A stretch of 64,000 nt of DNA from Perkinsus olseni (lineage: Eukaryota > Perkinsozoa > Perkinsida > Perkinsidae): positions 1 to 64,000 of the forward strand of contig JABANP010000155.1 in NCBI GenBank assembly GCA_013115135.1. The letters are read 5' to 3'. Shown piece by piece: positions 44,142 through 55,700 of this stretch. Each line of letters opens with the position of its first letter. Position 1 is the first letter of the stretch. The translations under genes and the position numbers were made by a program. The notes under the pieces were generated by a model. The model was not told the origin of the DNA. It saw nothing but the letters and a program-made list of their open reading frames with translations, and did not search any database.

Positions 44142-44876
44142 GGCCCATTTCGTAGTTCGAGATATGTCGATCATGTCGATGCTCGATACGGACGGAAAGC
44201 AAGGTAATTCAAAGGCGTTATTGAGGTGATGTTAAGACGTTTCCCACAGGGGGCGCTCTTTCTACTCTAAGGCACATCACAGTCTTACATCAACAGTGAT
44301 GCCATCATCAGGCTTGCCCTCTACCATAGGTCTCACACCCACTACTTCTCCTTGATCCTCGACTATGCCGCTGAAGACCATTGAAACAACAACAAGTTAC
44401 TGCTCAAAAGAGACTGCTTAGGATCGGGCTATCATCTCCAATCACGACGCCATGTAGTTCAGTATCATCATCCGCAGCAGTAGGGCGAAGCCACGCCAAC
44501 TACTCTCTCGCGATACTAGGTTAGGCGAAACTAATCTCATTTTCTTGTGGTGCTTTTCGTACTCATTTACTTTTGAGCCGCTAGTTGAGTCGGTTAAGCT
44601 TCTTACTTGTCGCACGAGTGACGCGGGTTCGATTCTCCCCGAGACTATTCATATATAATTTCAGAATTATGGAGAGGGTTTAACTTCTAGCAGATAATGG
44701 CATGCCGGGAGAATCGCTTTACGATATATGAGACTACATGTCGAAAGCGGGATATCGTCATCATACCTACTCGCTGGTTTTGTCCAGTAACCATGCCCAC
44801 GATGTTTCCTCAACAAAGTGATGGAGTTGTTGTTAATGCGATAATAATGAATGAGAGGAAGGAAATTGGTTTTATA
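44142..44876. other. Divergent spacer between ribE and ribD
   Basis: 735 bp between the two start codons, so any shared promoter elements would lie here. It holds the tRNA-like remnant described separately. No TATA box or other site can be assigned with confidence. Confidence 0.4.
44575..44647 (+). other. tRNA-like remnant (possible tRNA pseudogene or SINE head)
   Basis: TAGTTGAGTCGGTTAAGC resembles a tRNA D arm (A box) and GCGGGTTCGATTCTCCCC a T arm (B box), at exactly the standard 28-base spacing between position 25 and the T loop. The acceptor stem does not pair and the anticodon stem is broken, so it is not a functional tRNA. Confidence 0.3.
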
Positions 44877-47556
44877 ATGTCTGAGCACGCCGACGCGGAG
44901 ACGGACGATGAGACGTTCATGAGGATGGCCTTAGCAGAGGCAGAGATGGGAAGGATGACTACTCCCCCAAGTAGTATAGAGGGCGGCGGGGCTCGCCAAC
45001 TGCTACGACATACCAAGGCTGAACGGTTGATATACGGATAGGATTGTTGGCAGCTAGGCACCGCTGTTGTATTTGAATTTCCTCCTGTGGCTTTACTGGA
45101 TAATAATGCCGTATCGCACCATCGTGCGAGTGATACTTACCGGTAGAATCGTCTCATTTTCATAGTCGCGGACCACAAGTATGTTGCCGAATCCTGGAAG
45201 CATGCTGTTTCGACGTTCTGATGATTTCAGATCCGTGGGTGGGCTGCGTTCTGGTGCAAAAAGGCAAAGTAGTTGGTAAGGGGCATCATGTCAGAAAGGG
45301 TGGACCGCATGCTGAGATTAATGCATTGAGGGACATGGAGGAGAGGGGTAGGCAAGATAATACGGCCTTGGTGGGACTTCTCTTCGCTAGTGGGAGGCGC
45401 ATGGCACGCCGTACCGTCGGTACATTTGTCATTCGGTAGAACTTGCGTGTGGAGTGCAAGCTATTGCTCTTGGTACATAAGGCAGTCGTAGCTGCGTGCA
45501 ATACGTGCTGGAAAGTTCATATTTCATAGTTAGTTTAACTTTATAGTTGAAGTGTGTTGTGCACTGTAGGCTATGTAAATTCTACTGTGTGCAGTGTACT
45601 ACATTTACTTCCGCTCCACGGTTTACTTGTATTATCGAACCAGTGATTCAAGTTCGTATTCCCAGCGGGTTAGAGGAAGTCTGAAATTCATCTTCCCGAT
45701 TGTAGGTGAGAGTATAGAAGGGTCGGCGTTGACGGCGTACGTTACCTTGGAGCCCTGTTCTCATTATGGGAGTACTCCACCATGCTGCGAGAAACTGATT
45801 AAAGTTGGTGTTGGACGAGTGGTGGTTGGTCTGGAAGACCCGGACCCGAAGGTGTCCGGTCGAGGGCTACGACGGTTGAGGCAAGAAGGAGTAATGGGGG
45901 CGGGGTCTTGGGGTCTTGGGGGGGGGCCAAGCCTCTCTGCGTATTGAACACTGCTTGGTGGCCTATGAAGTGACCGCTTGGGCCTTTTTCATCCGCAACG
46001 CGCGAGCGAGCTTCATTATGATCTGGTGAAATTTACGTAGCTGCTGCCAAATCGCTGCTCGTGTGGGATAGGCTGGAAAGATGGGCGATCCGTAAATCTT
46101 ACTCTGGGTTCCCTCGGATGTTGAATTTAATAAGCCAATCGTATCAGGTTGACGTCAAGACTGGATGTTTAGCCGATGAAATAAGAGAGTCACTTCGGGC
46201 GTACCTGAAGCATAGAACCGCTGGGCTTCCCTTAGTGGTGGGCAAAGTTGCGGCGTCACTGAATGGCATGGTGTGCTGTGAGGATGGTAGTAGCCAGTGG
46301 ATAACCGGTAGTGGGGCGAGAGAGAATAGCCATCGTACTTTGCGGGCGCTGTCGCAAGCCATATTGGTCGGCGTGGGCACCGTTTTAGCGGATGATTGCT
46401 CGTTGACAGTAAGAGGGGTTGAAGGGGTGGAAAAGCAGCCATTACGGGTAGTCTTGGATCCGAGGGGACGTATCTTGCGCACGGCGAAGATTTTGAGAAC
46501 GGAAGAGGCGCCCACGTTGATAGTGGTCGGACCGGGAGCTGACAAAACGGGCCTGGAGGGTGTCGAAGTATTGGAGGTTGAAGTGGATGAGAATGGCGGG
46601 TTGGATTTGACGGCGGTTTTGAAGGATCTTGCTGGCCGCGGTATTTTTCAAGTATTGGTTGAAGGCGGAGCGAAGACGCTGACTAATTTTATCGAAAACC
46701 AACTGGTGGATGAACTAGTGGTGAGTTGTTCGGCTTCGAGTGTTTGACGTCTGCTTCGGGCGGGAGCGAATCTTGGTGCGGTGATACGAAAGTAAAGGGT
46801 GTTTCAAAACCTCGTGAGCACTTTTGAGTACACAGAAGTCAGTGCCGCGTGAGAGTTAGGGGTTAAAATTTTCGGTCATTAGGGCCAGCGTCCCCATCAA
46901 TCGGCATGCCAGATCTCATCGAATTAGGCGCCACGTGTCTACAGATATGAACGTCTAACGCTCTCACGAAGGATGCTGGCTCAGACGACTTTCGATTCGC
47001 GATTCACGCTGAGTTACAAAATGTTCTCGACCCCGACATGGGCGTTTCGGCCCTGGGTGAATGGGAAGTCGTCTGAGCCAACCTCCTCCAAGAGCGTGTT
47101 GAACGGGTATTCCTTGTGGCACGCTCCATGTAAACCGATGAGATTTGGCACGCCGATGGACCAGGATGCTGGTAAGATTTCCCCAAAATTTTAATCCCTA
47201 ACTCTCACGCGGCACTGACTTCGGTTTACTTAAAGATGCTCACGAGGTTTTGAAACACCCTTTATAGCTTACAGTCTGTGAGCTCGCACGCGTTTTCAGC
47301 TCGCTTCGTAGTGTGACACTATGTAAAGAACTCAATGCGCGTACAAGGTTGTGAGCTCTACGAGGTTGCCGTAGTGAAGGCGCTTCTTCGGTTTTGTTAG
47401 GTTTATTACGGCCCTGTACTACTAGGTCGAGGCGGCTCTCCCTTCTACCTCTCACCCTCCCCTTTCACCATATCAGAAGCTCACCCTTGGCGGCTGCATT
47501 CTGTACAGCGGATTGCAGATGATGTACGCTGTGAGTACCGTAAAGCAGATTGTTGA
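44877..47556 (+). CDS. ribD: Bifunctional diaminohydroxyphosphoribosylaminopyrimidine deaminase / uracil reductase
   Basis: Catalyses the second and third steps from GTP to riboflavin. Five exons with in-phase introns: 44877-44970, 45231-45347, 45706-45890, 46148-46720 and 47401-47556. Exons 1 and 2 splice to MTTPPNPWVGCVLVQKG (family 'SPNP.VGCV'), followed by GGPHAEINAL with the zinc His and catalytic Glu. Exon 3 gives VTLEPCSHYGSTPPC, with both zinc cysteines, and GLEDPDPKVSGRG. Exon 4 is the reductase: VVGKVAASLNGM, SQWITGSGAR, LRALSQAILVGVGTVLADD and VLVEGGAKTLTNF. Exon 5 closes it with VYYGPVLLGRGGSPFY and DVRCEYRKADC before TGA. All catalytic blocks are intact and the deaminase-reductase order is that of bacterial RibD. 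An in-frame upstream ATG at 44697 exists, but MSEHADAETDDE is the more natural start. Intron 4 carries a MITE. Confidence 0.92.
46795..47262. mobile_element. Foldback MITE with ~82-bp terminal inverted repeats, flanked by TA, inside ribD intron 4
   Basis: The left end AAGGGTGTTTCAAAACCTCG matches the right end in perfect reverse complement over 26 bases. With a few mismatches the inversion continues for about 82 bases (through TCAGTGCCGCGTGAGAGTTA on both arms). Weaker inversion reaches the centre near 47030, for example GGCTCAGACGACTT at 46978 against AAGTCGTCTGAGCC at 47068. TA lies on both sides (46793-46794 and 47263-47264), as for Tc1/mariner-type target duplications. There is no transposase, so it is non-autonomous. 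The element lies wholly within an intron and leaves the ribD splice sites intact. Confidence 0.9.
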
Positions 47557-48964
47557 GTGTTCTCGATGTTTCTAGTCGTTGCGTGGGCACATTGAGCTCA
47601 GTTGCGGTAGGGAGCGAGCTGCATGGCGAGAGGATAGCCGATATGCCGTTATTGTGGGTTTGCTCGGCTCTCAGTTTTTTCTCTCGCACTTTGCCTGCGA
47701 CTCCGACTTTGGACCCATGCATGCTCGATTTGTTCCACCCCGACTCGGGGCCCCGAACGAAATCTATGACCTGTTCGCGTCGCCGCGACTACGTTGTAAA
47801 GATCGCGCGGTTCTCGTCCAGATACTGCGTACGTAAAGGATGCCAAGCTTCATGGAGCACGAGACTCCTACCTTACCGGGTTGAGTGAAGCTTTCCTTAT
47901 ACATCGTGCTGTACATGGTATAATCGCCACGTCTCTCAGCACAAAAGGCGCCGCCGGCTGTCCCGCCAATTTTACACAATTGTGGTCTTCAACTCTTCAG
48001 CTCTATGGACGGGTTAGTAGAGGACGGCGAAAGGGCAGCAGCGCGGAGGAGCTTGGTGGGCAGTAAGGGAATCACCCAGGTTGCTCGCTCGGCTGTTGCT
48101 GCTCTCCATGGCGATGACGGAGGTGAGGCTGTTTGAGCCGCCCGTTAGTTTATGAATATGATGGGCACAATTAAAGTACGGTTATGAGGTGGCAGTAGAG
48201 GTGGGTAGCCTTACAATTCTGCGATTGATGGCGTGAAAGATGCGCAAGTGTTCTACCCCCGGGTAGAACACTAACGAATCACAATACCTAGCAGAGAGTA
48301 GTGTGAGTTAGGTCAAACATAAGTATAGTCGTGGTACTCGAGTGAAGTTCAAGGGCCTTGAATCAAGGCTAGAGCTACCACGATGCTAGCCTTTGATACA
48401 GCAGTGACACTGCAATCCTCGTGACTACGGCACATCCGAGTTGGACCCAGCCCACCGCTCCCTGAATGTAGGGTACTAGAGACTGCTGATTCAACCCGGA
48501 CTGGGTCCGGGATCGGGCAGCTCAGTCTGAGCTGCTCAGAGCTCGGCCCGTGCTGTTCACACTCATTTACAGTAAATGCAGCTCAAATTACAGTAAATGA
48601 TTTACTACGTCAACTGACGTCGAAGTCGGTCCGATTTGGAAACAGCAGTAACGTAGGAAGACCGATTCAGCAGATCGGCACCTCCTAGCAACAGCGACTG
48701 GATGGACTGGATTACAACTGAATGGCCTCAACAGCAGCTGACGCGCTGTTGTTGCGTTGTGGTGCTTCAGTTGATTGATTCGCTTCAGTTGGGATTAAGG
48801 GTGAATCACGACGCGTGCGACCCTGCACTCGCCCCATTACAGGACCTAGATTCAACTTCCTTCAACCCACCGGGATCCACCCACGGATCAAGATCACTCC
48901 GACTCGGAGAGCCGAAAATTTCCACCTCGGGGCGGCGTAATCGCTCGCCTTCTGCACGGGCCTC
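47557..48964. other. Intergenic downstream of ribD, contains one R1 repeat
   Basis: The 47.56-47.89 kb stretch has short frames on both strands only. Near 48562-48605 there is a repeated ATTTAC/GTAAAT motif (TTTACAGTAAATGCAGC and TTACAGTAAATGATTTAC). No gene is supported. Confidence 0.45.
47890..47975 (+). repeat. Dispersed repeat R1, copy 1
   Basis: CTTTCCTTATACATCGTGCT GTACATGGTATAA is followed by CGCCACGTCTCTCAGCACAA and a GCCGCCGGCTGTC end. Matches the copies at 50.58 and 51.07 kb almost base for base for ~75 bp. Confidence 0.85.
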
Positions 48965-50562
48965 GCTCGCCTGAGACGAGCGACAATCCCGACTGTCGAG
49001 CGTTGTCTGATTCCTCCACCGCCCGTCGTCACATTGATAGTTGAACAGTGAAGGCACAGCCTTCATGCAGCTTTGAATCACTCAAATGTCGACTAGACAG
49101 GTCATCGTCGCCGCTGCGGCTGCCGCCTTGGTCCCTTTCGCCTCCGCTGGGGTAAGTACATATCCGTCGGTCGCTGCCTTTTGTCGGAGGCTTAACCGGG
49201 CAACGCACACATGTCCACAGACGTCGTTATACGCTGAATACTTTGAGGAGCGAGTCGCTTTGCCACTGTTATATGAACGACCCATAGCTGGTCTTCTCCC
49301 AGGGATTCCCTCCGCTCCACACAGCATATTTGCAGCTGGAGGACTATGGTTCCACGTGCTCTATCAGTGATGGCAGGGCCGGACAGCAGGGTCATGAATC
49401 TTTGGAGTTTGTAATTGCAGCGGGCACGGTGCCACATATACGCGACATTGTCTGTCGTGGGGGTGAACGCCTGAACGGGCGCGGATAGTAAGTCATTAGC
49501 GTCGAGTAAACATTCATCCCAGTTTTTCTTCCTCTATTGTAGTCCACACAAGATTCCTCTCAGAAGGCTTGATAGTTCGGCTCTATCTGGGCCCTTAGAT
49601 GAACTGAATGCGGCCGCCACGAGGTTGAACCCGCGGAGCTTTACTACGTTCAGAGTACTCAAGACATTCGGGGATGCCACCTATAGTCCACAGTATGACT
49701 TGAGGACCTACACGGGTGGGTCAGAAACGGTTGTGAAATCGGAAGGGGCCTGCCGGGCTGCTGCGAAGGCTCTAGAGAAGGCATACGGTTCACTTGAGAA
49801 GCTCTGTAAGGAGGTTTTTTAAAGCCTCTCTGAAGCTGCTAAGAACGAAGTACGACCATTGTGAGTAGGTTGCCGATGGTTCTTAGTGAGATTAATTACC
49901 GTGGGCAGCAGCCATTATTTATTAATTTGCTACTACACTATTATGTTGGGATGAATTATTCTATCTATCCTCTCTATTATTCTTTTCTATACTATATTAT
50001 GCGTGAAAGAGACGTTGTCGATTGTTATCCCCGCATGTCAAAACGAAAGAAACCTGCCGAGATAGTCCATTTTGCGTGTGCGTGACGGTCGAGAACTCTC
50101 GGGGAGAAGAATGCTATTCATTTTCATATTTGTTGTGCATTGTGTCTTGCTGAAGAGACATCCTAGTAATTTTCCTTTTTGTGTGTACGAACGAGAGAGA
50201 TGCATTTTTGCCTGTGGTGTGTGTAGCAGACGTTGTGTGGATATTCTTGCTTCCGCGTTCGAGTCAGTAATTGCCGGGTGATTCATTGTCAGAAGTCCAC
50301 AAAGTCTCCCGTCTTGGATTAAGATTCTTGGTGCTTCACGGTCCACACTTGCGTATTGGCCAGTTGCCTCTCCCAGGCTTCTACTACTGAGTGCCGAGGA
50401 GTTCCAAGGGAACGAGAGAGGCGTTGCTGTCAATACTGGAAGCTATCTGCCCCGTGCGCGTCGTAGGTAAGTTCTTAGATCTGATAGGGAGGCGCCGCCT
50501 CCGAGGCGGGAAAGCCCCGTTGCAAACCTTGTCGTAGAAGGCTTTCGCTCGAGAAAGCTTGT
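48965..50562 (+). repeat. Inverted segmental duplication, right arm
   Basis: Reverse-orientation partner of 18822-20235. It carries family A copy 4 and matching 5' and 3' flanks out to about 50562, where the GTCGTAGAAG / CTCGAGAAAGC end corresponds to 18822-18855. Small indels make this arm slightly longer. An R1 repeat starts 22 bp after the arm ends. Confidence 0.9.
49086..49822 (+). CDS. Family A secreted protein, copy 4
   Basis: ATG 49086 opens the signal-peptide exon (49086-49151; MSTRQVIV, alanine run, LVPFASAG), followed by a GTAAGT donor. The middle exon runs to about 49487. Its 3' part has CSISDGRAGQQGHESLEFVI, TVPHIRDIVCRGGERLNG, but the 5' part (near 49290-49330) shows frame ambiguity compared with copy 3. 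The last exon 49543-49822 reads PHKIPLRRLDSSALSGPLDE and ends GSLEKLCKEVF, identical in its last residues to copy 3. The intron before the last exon is almost identical to that of copy 3, so the duplication is recent. A secreted product is predicted; the function is unknown. Confidence 0.7.
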
Positions 50563-50583
50563 ATGAGGCCTAGGCCAATGGGA

Positions 50584-50689
50584 GCTTTCCTTATACATCG
50601 TGCTGTACATGGTATAAATTATATCGTATAATCGCCACGTCTCTCAGCACAAAGGGCGCCGCCGGCTGTCACGCCGATTTTACACCATA
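50584..50689 (+). repeat. Dispersed repeat R1, copy 2
   Basis: Same sequence as copy 1, with about 14 extra bases (ATTATATCGTATAA region) duplicated after GGTATAA. It sits immediately outside the right arm of the inverted duplication. Confidence 0.85.
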
Positions 50690-51070
50690 GTGAATCACCG
50701 AATTGAGCCGAGGGATAGTCTATTCCCCTGAATCTACTCGTGTTCGATCATCTACCTGCAACTTATTTTCTTGAGCATGGAAAGGTGAGATTTTGGCGCC
50801 ACGAATCGCTGTGATTTAATCGCGGTCGAATAGCCTTTTGTAGGAGGGTTGGGATCTGTCACAGATCATCTGTGGCAAAACTCGAATGTATAGACACTTC
50901 TACCGTGAAGATGCGGCCATTTTAGGGGACCATTTGATATGCAGCTGCAATCCTTGCTCCGGGATAGAGTCCACACTTCGCTGTCAGGTCTTGTTTCAGA
51001 CATTGCCGTGATACCAGGTTTTTCACCCTTGTCTCGGAGACACGGGTGAGAAACCTGTCATTGGATTGAA

Positions 51071-51158
51071 GCTTTCCTTATACATCGTGTTGTACATGGT
51101 ATAATCGCCACGTCTCTCAGCACAAAGGTTGCCGCCGGCTGTCACGCCAAAGTTTGGC
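51071..51158 (+). repeat. Dispersed repeat R1, copy 3
   Basis: AGCTTTCCTTATACATCGTG followed by the CGCCACGTCTCTCAGCACAA block and CCGCCGGCTGTCACGCC. It differs from copy 1 at only a few bases. Confidence 0.85.
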
Positions 51159-52771
51159 GGCCAAACATAAGTATGGCCAAACCTACCACCCTGCCCAACG
51201 GCTGTCATCGAGAAACCAGTGTAGGAGACACTGGGGTAACTGTGCGCAAGGGCCCTGCTGGCTGTGTGAGATGACCGGTTCAGGGCGTAATCTCCCCACA
51301 CCACAGGTGAGAACCGTCGCTCGGAGGTACACGTGCTCAAGACGAATTTTCGATGAAAATTTTTCATGGGTAGTCAAGCGACCAAGAGTAAGAGATTAGC
51401 TCGCTGAGCTAATAGATGACTCTGAGAGTTAAATTCAACAGCTCAACTGGAATTTCCAGGCTGGAAAACTGTACAATTCGATCTTTGTCAAGCACTGCCG
51501 TTATCATTCCAGCTTGATACTTCGAAGGGCTCAGGGTACATGACCTGCGCGCCTTCTTCGGGCTCGGATGACTTTCGGAACCTCCGGGCTGGTCGAGGGA
51601 GCTATTCGGCGGCCGCTTCACCCGATTTAATCGGGCCGATTATGAGATTATCCGGTGCGAGCGGTGTTGTGAATATGATAATCATATAGATTGCTGTCAA
51701 TTTGATGATGCTTGGTATGAACATCAAAGTTTGATGATCAAACTATCAGGACCACATGAACTGTGGTCCCGACGGCGGGACAATTGCCTCGTGGAGTCTT
51801 CCTGTGAGATGGGCAAGTAGAAGATGAGCTCAGCTGCTCTTCTTCCGGAACGAATCGTTCCCCATGTTAATTAACAACATCTTCATCTCGGTCTGCGACG
51901 AGCAGAAGGTTGTGAGGAGTCTTGTGATGAGCCTGGTTCAGTAAGGCGTCACGAAGCCTCTGATGACGCTGCAGCCCAGCTGAAATTCGCCGTCACAGCG
52001 ACAGAGTCGCTTCATCCATAAAGGAGGCGCAGTTGTCGAACGTTACCTGCGTAAACTGCGAGCATGCGAAGATTGAGGCTGTGAAGCGTTACGGTGATGC
52101 CGTTCTCCGAAACTCGGCGGCCCACCGCCGATGCGTTTCGGTATCCTATTCTGGAGGTCCTCCTGGTGACGCTAGAATTCCCGGGGCCTTGAGGTCAAGT
52201 CACGAAAAGTGGAAGATTTTAACCTGAAAGTTCGAACGTGAATTTGGATTTTGTAATCACGAGACACTGTTCCGTGCTATGATATGACTGTCATATTATG
52301 ACCAAACAAGATTATACTATCATCTATGAACATAGATGATATCATCATGATAGACCATGAATTTCATCGGGAGGGAACCCATGAAGGGAAAAGTTTGGAG
52401 ATCTTAGGTTTTCACAGTAATTTAAAGATCTACGGGCAAAGCAGTTATGCCTCCTTCAGGTACGGACCTCTACGATGGAAGCTCTATTTTCGTCCGCTGC
52501 AGGCTTCCACCGGCACTATTGACTTCCATGGTTGGACTTGTGAACTAGATAATCATGTTTTGGTTCGGCTGCAATCTGAGTTTCGTTCCAGTTCAAGGGG
52601 GAAGTGCAGTGTCAGGAAGTGAAGACGATTCACGTCGACGGTGACGCGTGAAACATCAAAATGCTCTTCGTTAACTTCTCGGATCTCTCATCGGTGTGTT
52701 TCCCTTTCAGCCTTGTTTACGTTCTTGTTTGTTCGCATCGGCTGCAACCTCTCTTGAGGGCCGGAGAGAGT

Positions 52772-55700
52772 ATGGGAATATCTAATCTCAACATCGATGG
52801 GTTGAGGGTTATGTTCCCTTACGATGCAATCTATCCGGAGCAGGTATTATGGAGAGCCTTAGGAATACAACCAGGGGTGCTGCGGCTCGGCATGTGGTTA
52901 GCCCTTGATAGTATTTGTTAATACTCAAGACAGGACATAGTTTATTTGTTTTCGAAGCTCCGAGGGGTGCCGTGATCTCCGAAAATCGAAAGCGCTCTTT
53001 GAACAACGGGCATCATTCGTGACTGACACTGCTAGCCTATCTACCATTCTCGAATGTGCATCGTCGTAGAACCAAAGGGTGGTGGTATTTGCGTGAAGTA
53101 TATCAAAAAACCTGGGCGCAGGAAATACTCACATAATGCACAGCAGAATGCGTTTTCGAAGCAAAGGTATGATTCGCTGCTGTTGACGTCGGTACTACAC
53201 GCGTGGATGGCATGGTCTGCCACGCAGCAAACAATCCACGAGCGTTGGAATAATAACAAATTCGCCCTTGATGGTCGTGATAGTAGTGAATAGGGCGATA
53301 GACTTTCGGTCACAAGATTATTATTGAAAAGAACTTGTTAGTGATACTAAGAACATACTACTTCTACTCGTAGCAGTACTGCGGAGGAATCGTCGCGTGA
53401 AATACGGTGATGATTGCTCAGGTACAGTATATGCACTACTTGAAGCAAGCGTTGGATGCTTCGCACGGTCAAGGCCTGATCGAAATGCCTACCGGGACGG
53501 GGAAAACTGTAACCATTATGAGCTTGGTCACGAGCTACCAACTAGAGCATCCTGAGGTGAATACGTCCCGCCTGTTCGCTCCTGGATGCCCTCCTTGCGC
53601 TGGTTAGATGGGGAAGCTAGTGTATTGCACTAGAACTGTTCCGGAGATGAACCAGGCGATTCGAGAGCTCAAGTTGGTGATCGAGTATCGCGACAGAATC
53701 CTCGCAGGAGAGAAGCCAGATGAACCTCCGAAGGTGTGTGGTGAGCTGAGGGTTCACAATGAGGAGCTCGTGATGAGCTGGGGTTAGAAATCGTAAATAT
53801 TTAATAACGAGGTATAGATGGTGATACTATAGATTATAGGCTTGCTTATATTTATAGTAGTGGGTTTGGATATCAAAACGTGTCGACGTGTTGCTACTGG
53901 TGAGTACTAGGGCATATGATTAGACGTGCTGTTTTGGGTGCCCCCCCTTTGGTGGGCACATAGAAGGATAAGATGATGTCATTGTTTGCTTTGCGCCGCC
54001 GCCGCAATGATGATCCGAAAGTTGTTGGGATCTCTTCCTAAGGGCTTCCATACCACGTGAAACCGTGCCTCCGAAACACATGAAGCATATACACTCCTAT
54101 AGGATAATACTATTATAACTAGACATCGCCAGAAAGCAAATTTTGGACGGGAGGGAAAGCAGGTCTCTGAGTTTTGATCGGCTGTCCTAGGACTGGGGTG
54201 CTGATAGCAAGGTCCCCATTCAATTGTGATTGCTAGTACTGCTTTCGGTGAGGGGAAGTAGGCTCCGTCCTTCAACTCGGTTTGTTAATTCTCAGCGCTT
54301 CTTGGGTATTGGTTTATCGGCCCGCCGTAACATGTGTATCCACCCTGATGTGGCGGGGCAAGCTGATCGGGACAAGATAGATATCATGTGCCGAGAGATG
54401 ACCAGCAATTTCATAAAGAAGAGGTCGGTAGTTTGGCGAGCCCTTTCGTGCGTTTTCACACTCGCTATACGAGAGCACTTACTGTGCCGCCGGGGATCGC
54501 TGGTGAAGGGCAACTCCATGGTACGGAGTTTAGAGTACCGAGTAGAGGGAAAGAAGAAGTCCGCAATCTCTCTGATCTCTCTTTCTTTACACGACTTTTG
54601 CGGATATAGACTGCCATTTTAGTTCAAGCTCCTCGTCGTCGTCATCGAGTGCCGGCCGATGTTCGTTCTTCGAACAGTATGATGAACTTATCGGTGGTGT
54701 TGGTAGCCGGTATAACAACGACATCGAGTCCTCAGCCAACGGCCAAAAGAAGAAGTTTGCGGTCCGTTATTCTTACCGTCGTCGTGCGGCCATTTCCGGC
54801 TTCATCAGATACCCTCGGGCGTGTATACGTTAGAAGACCTTCGAGTGGCCGGCGGGGCCGAGGGGTGGTGTCCCTACTATATGACCAAACGCCTCCTACG
54901 ACACGCTGATGTCATCGTTTTCAATTATCAGTAAGCAGCTTCTAACGCCACTTGGGCGAAACTGCATCGCTCCGCTGTGATTTTAGGTACGTATTGGACC
55001 CTCGTGTGTCGGCGTCAGCGTTGATCGCAGGGGAAGCCTCACGAGGGGCGATGAGCCACGGGGCGCTGGCCAAGGAAGGGGAGGAAAGGCCGGCGGCTCT
55101 GGCTATTGATTCTGATGAGGAACAGCAGTAGGTCGACGGTCGTGGTGATGCGCAGCTGGTCGCATGGCAACATGCCAGGTTCGAACCCGCGGTGGTGATC
55201 TTTGACGAGGCCCATAATATCGATGATATCTGCATGGACGCCCTCACGGTTACTGTCGACAGGAAGTAAGCATTGCAGTCTTCGCTCTGCTGCCGTTGAG
55301 CCCAGGCCATTTTATTTTCTGGGGTGTTGCTCTGCATAGCCGAGAGTACGGGGAATCGATCGATAAAGAATTCCGCGACATCCTCAACCTCCTTCGTTGC
55401 TTTAACGAAGTCACTTCTGGCGAGCTTGATGAGAGCGTTTTCATGAATATGCGCGGGAGCTCGTGGTGGCTGGTGGGATGGTCTTCTGTCTAGAAGTGAT
55501 AGTATGTGAGGGAATATATTCCTATGATATGAGCTGCCTTGGCAAAGGAGTCTTTACTGGATGCTCCGTGATTACTGATGTCTAACAATTATGACCCTAG
55601 CTGATGAAGATCTGCGAAGGATTTATCGTTATTCTATTCAGGACGATTGAGCGAGCTACAAGTAACGTCAAAAGACTCCAACGAGAGGTGAGGATTCTCG

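Larger units (their letters stand above)
50563..52771. other. Intergenic with two R1 repeats, upstream of XPD
   Basis: Besides the R1 copies, there is a 70-codon minus frame (51409-51621) with a basic SPKKARR stretch and a 98-codon plus frame (52326-52622) just upstream of XPD. Neither shows homology I recognise and neither can be tied to splice sites, so no gene is called. Confidence 0.4.

Noticed and set aside
35644..47556. Riboflavin cluster as bacterial contamination or a transferred operon
   Set aside because: All four genes contain in-phase GT-AG introns and alternate in orientation, and eukaryotic genes flank them on both sides.
51409..51621. 70-codon minus frame with nuclear-localisation-like SPKKARR
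   Set aside because: No homology, no splice partners, and within a repeat-rich intergenic interval.
55180..55200. B-box-like CAGGTTCGAACCCGCGG
   Set aside because: It spans an XPD intron-exon junction and has no other tRNA feature; chance match.
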